The notes under the pieces are model-generated. The model saw only the letters and a program-made list of their open reading frames with translations, was not told the DNA's origin and did no database searches. The position numbers and the translations under genes are program-made. A stretch of 64,000 nt of DNA from Ascarosepion bandense (taxonomy: Eukaryota; Mollusca; Cephalopoda; Sepiida; Sepiidae): positions 18,501 through 82,500 of the forward strand of contig JBBBDQ010001616.1 of NCBI GenBank assembly GCA_037127315.1, given 5' to 3'. This document shows positions 62,296-64,000 of this stretch, in pieces. Within the stretch, counting starts at the first letter, position 1. Every line of letters begins with the position of its first letter.

Positions 62296-62517
62296 CCCTC
62301 TAGGGCCATTCGTATCATATTTGATACAGTATTTCCCTATAAGGAAACATTTGGTATTTCCCTATAAGGAAACATTTGGTATTCATTGACTGAGGAGTCA
62401 GTACTGCTTTCATTTGAAATTTATAAAATATTTCTCTTAAGAAATTTTTCAGGGAAATATTTATTTCAAGGCTTGTTTTCATACGGTATCAAATATGATA
62501 CGAATGGCCCTAGAGGG
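62296..62517. mobile_element. piggyBac-type MITE, second copy
   Basis: Same 222-bp element, TTAA at 62292-62295 and 62518-62521, differing by a few bases from the copy at 57958 and inserted at the same R5 position, so it was duplicated with its host. Confidence 0.9.
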
Positions 62518-62521
62518 TTAA

Positions 62522-62640
62522 TAATATAATATGATTAAGGCTTCTACTTGTCATAAAGTGGGGGATCAGTTCTATATTGTTATGAAGTAATAAACAGATC
62601 CCCCACTAATATGATACGAATGGCCCTAGAGGGTTAATAA
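62522..62640. repeat. SINE-1 linker/palindromic module insertion
   Basis: TATAATATGATTAAGGCTTC, AAAGTGGGGGATCAGTTCTA and AAACAGATCCCCCACT, followed by a duplicated MITE end (ATATGATACGAATGGCCCTA). This piece is absent from the 58.18-kb copy. Confidence 0.75.
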
Positions 62641-63104
62641 AATGATCTATATAATGACCAATGATCATTCTGTGAAGATGTCAGGAATCAGAAAGGGATA
62701 GCTGTCAAGGTACGATGCTCTCAAATTTCTAATTTAAAATGAACAAGAGGATCATTCCAAACAGTTCAATAGCGAGTCAAAAGTCAATGCAACAAACTAG
62801 AATGTCAGTTCAATAGAATTCTTGTTTCCAATCGATTTGCTGATTGTGGGGATATTTCCATTGCCTGGAAAGATGTTGAGTGCTAAGAGAGCATTCGTAA
62901 CAATATCTGTAATATTATCGGTCCTTACCTGGCAACTCGTCTTCAGTCACTTTCTCACTGCCGTCATTTATCTTCCCTGTGCCGTTTCTATAAATATTTC
63001 CATGGTATTTGTTTTCTCTTTGGTAAGTAGATTTTACATATTTAATTGCACTAGGTTAAATTGTTAGATTGGCTTTCTAGGTCTCATTTTTTTGATTGGC
63101 AACT

Positions 63105-63310
63105 AAGTCAAATTGCTAGATTGGCAGTTACCTCACATTGTTAGATTGGCAACTACGTCAAATTGCTAGATTGGCAGTTACCTCACATTGTTAGATTGGC
63201 AACTACGTCAAATTGCTAGATTGGCAGTTACCTCACATTGTTAGATTGGCAACTACGTCAAATTGCTAGATTGGCAGTTACCTCACATTGTTAGATTGGC
63301 AACTACGTCA
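63105..63310 (+). repeat. 50-bp higher-order repeat
   Basis: Five nearly perfect copies of a dimer of the 25-bp unit (ATTGCTAGATTGGCAGTTAC, CTCACATTGTTAGATTGGCA, ACTACGTCAA). Recently homogenised compared with the rest of the array. Confidence 0.9.
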
Positions 63311-63551
63311 AATTTTTAGATTTGCAGTTACGTCAAATTGTTAGATTTGCAGCTAGGTCAAATTGTTAGATTGAAAACTAGATCAAATTGCTAGATTAGT
63401 ATCTAGGTCAAATTGCTAGATTGGCAGCTAGGTCGAGTGCACAAGCTCAAAATGCTAGATTGACAACTAAGGCAAATTCCTAGATTAGCAGCTAGGTCTC
63501 ATTGTTAGACCGACAAGTAGGTCAAATTGGTAGATTGGCAGCTAGGTCAAA

Positions 63552-64000
63552 CTGTAAAAGAGGAAGAGGAAAAGATTAAGAAGAAGAAAAGATGAAGCAG
63601 AAGAAGGAGTGGAAAAAATGAAGAAAAAGAAAAGATGAAGAAGAAAAAAGATGTAGAAAAAGTAGAAGGAGAAGAAAAGATGAAGAAGAAGAAGAAAAGA
63701 AGAAAGAGAAGGAGAATGAGTAGAAAAGATGATGATGAAGAAGAAGAAGAAGCAGAACAGATTTAGAATAATTAAATGAAAAGATGATGAAGAAGAAAAG
63801 ATGAAGAAAATATAGTCGGAGAAGAAAAGATGAAGCACAAGAAGGAGTGGAAAAGATGAAGAAAAAGAAAAGATGAAGAAGAAAAAAAGATGTAGAAAAA
63901 GTAGAAGGAGAAGAAAAGATGAAGAAGAAGAAAAGATGAAAAAGAAGGAGAAAAATAAAGAAGAAGAAGAAGAAAAGATGGAGAAGGAGAAGAAAAGATG
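63552..64000 (+). repeat. Polypurine (GAA/GATGAAG)n tract
   Basis: AAGAAGAAAAGATGAAG-type blocks continue to the window end. A block from about 63580 is repeated near 63830 (GCA(G/C)AAGAAGGAGTGGAAAA). The minus ORF (63838-63542) is an artefact. Confidence 0.95.

Larger units (their letters stand above)
61735..63548 (+). repeat. Composite repeat R5 (+), rearranged double copy
   Basis: 61735-61867 is an R5 terminal segment (AGATGTCAGGAATCAGAAAG). 61868-62521 matches 57535-58183, including the MITE. 62640-62880 matches 58184-58430. A new R5 unit starts at 62880 (TGCTAAGAGAGCATTCGTAA) with its own array 63055-63548. So two R5 units sit head to tail. Confidence 0.85.

Overview
This is an AT-rich eukaryotic (metazoan) window in which I can support no intact host protein-coding gene. 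It has dense AT, CA and GA microsatellites, tRNA-headed SINEs, and degraded non-LTR, Penelope, Tc1 and piggyBac-type elements nested in one another. The mixture would suit a mollusc, perhaps a cephalopod. That is inference from repeat style only; no host marker gene fixes the species. Almost every ORF longer than 60 codons lies in a repeat, antisense to one, or in simple sequence.

Repeat families seen here (labels are mine). SINE-1: tRNA-headed, about 20 copies on both strands, often dimeric. SINE-B: two copies, both inside a 0.65-kb duplication. RTE-like LINE: C-terminal reverse transcriptase (RT) remnants. CR1/Jockey-like LINE: mostly 3' ends that finish in ATGATTAAAA-type tails. L1/Tx1-like LINE: one long remnant (31.0-34.3 kb) and a fragment (53.7-54.0 kb). 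Penelope-like element (PLE): a GIY-YIG endonuclease ORF at 8.1-9.0 kb. R1/R2, R3, R4, R5 and R6 are dispersed units defined by internal comparison.

Layout. 0-5.6 kb: ~60-bp and 19-bp minisatellites with LINE tails between them. 6-12 kb: LINE tails, the PLE with a hammerhead-like core downstream, and a 1.2-kb polypurine tract. 12-21 kb: SINE dimers, RTE and CR1 copies inserted into one another, and R1/R2/R6. 21-30 kb: SINEs, a tRNA-like head joined to a well-formed hammerhead ribozyme (23.6-23.75 kb), GA/GACA compound arrays, an LTR candidate and a 5S rRNA-derived SINE. 30-37 kb: the L1/Tx1-like LINE, a near-perfect 122-bp-arm foldback, a tRNA-Leu-like sequence and the hammerhead-bearing R3 repeat. 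37-46 kb: R5 with its 25-bp tandem array, SINE dimers, a GC-rich multi-hairpin tandem array (42.2-42.8 kb), a 145-bp satellite and another polypurine tract. 46-54 kb: a complete but dead Tc1 element inserted in a second R3 copy, and two MITE-type elements. 54-64 kb: LINE remnants, a 3'-truncated EN-RT fragment, and a segmental duplication carrying a 222-bp piggyBac-type MITE in TTAA.

The most interesting signals are the tRNA-head plus hammerhead unit at 23.6 kb, the hammerhead-like cores in R3 foldbacks, the hairpin array at 42 kb, and a small palindromic module (arms near AGTGGGGGATCAGTTT) that recurs in unrelated contexts.
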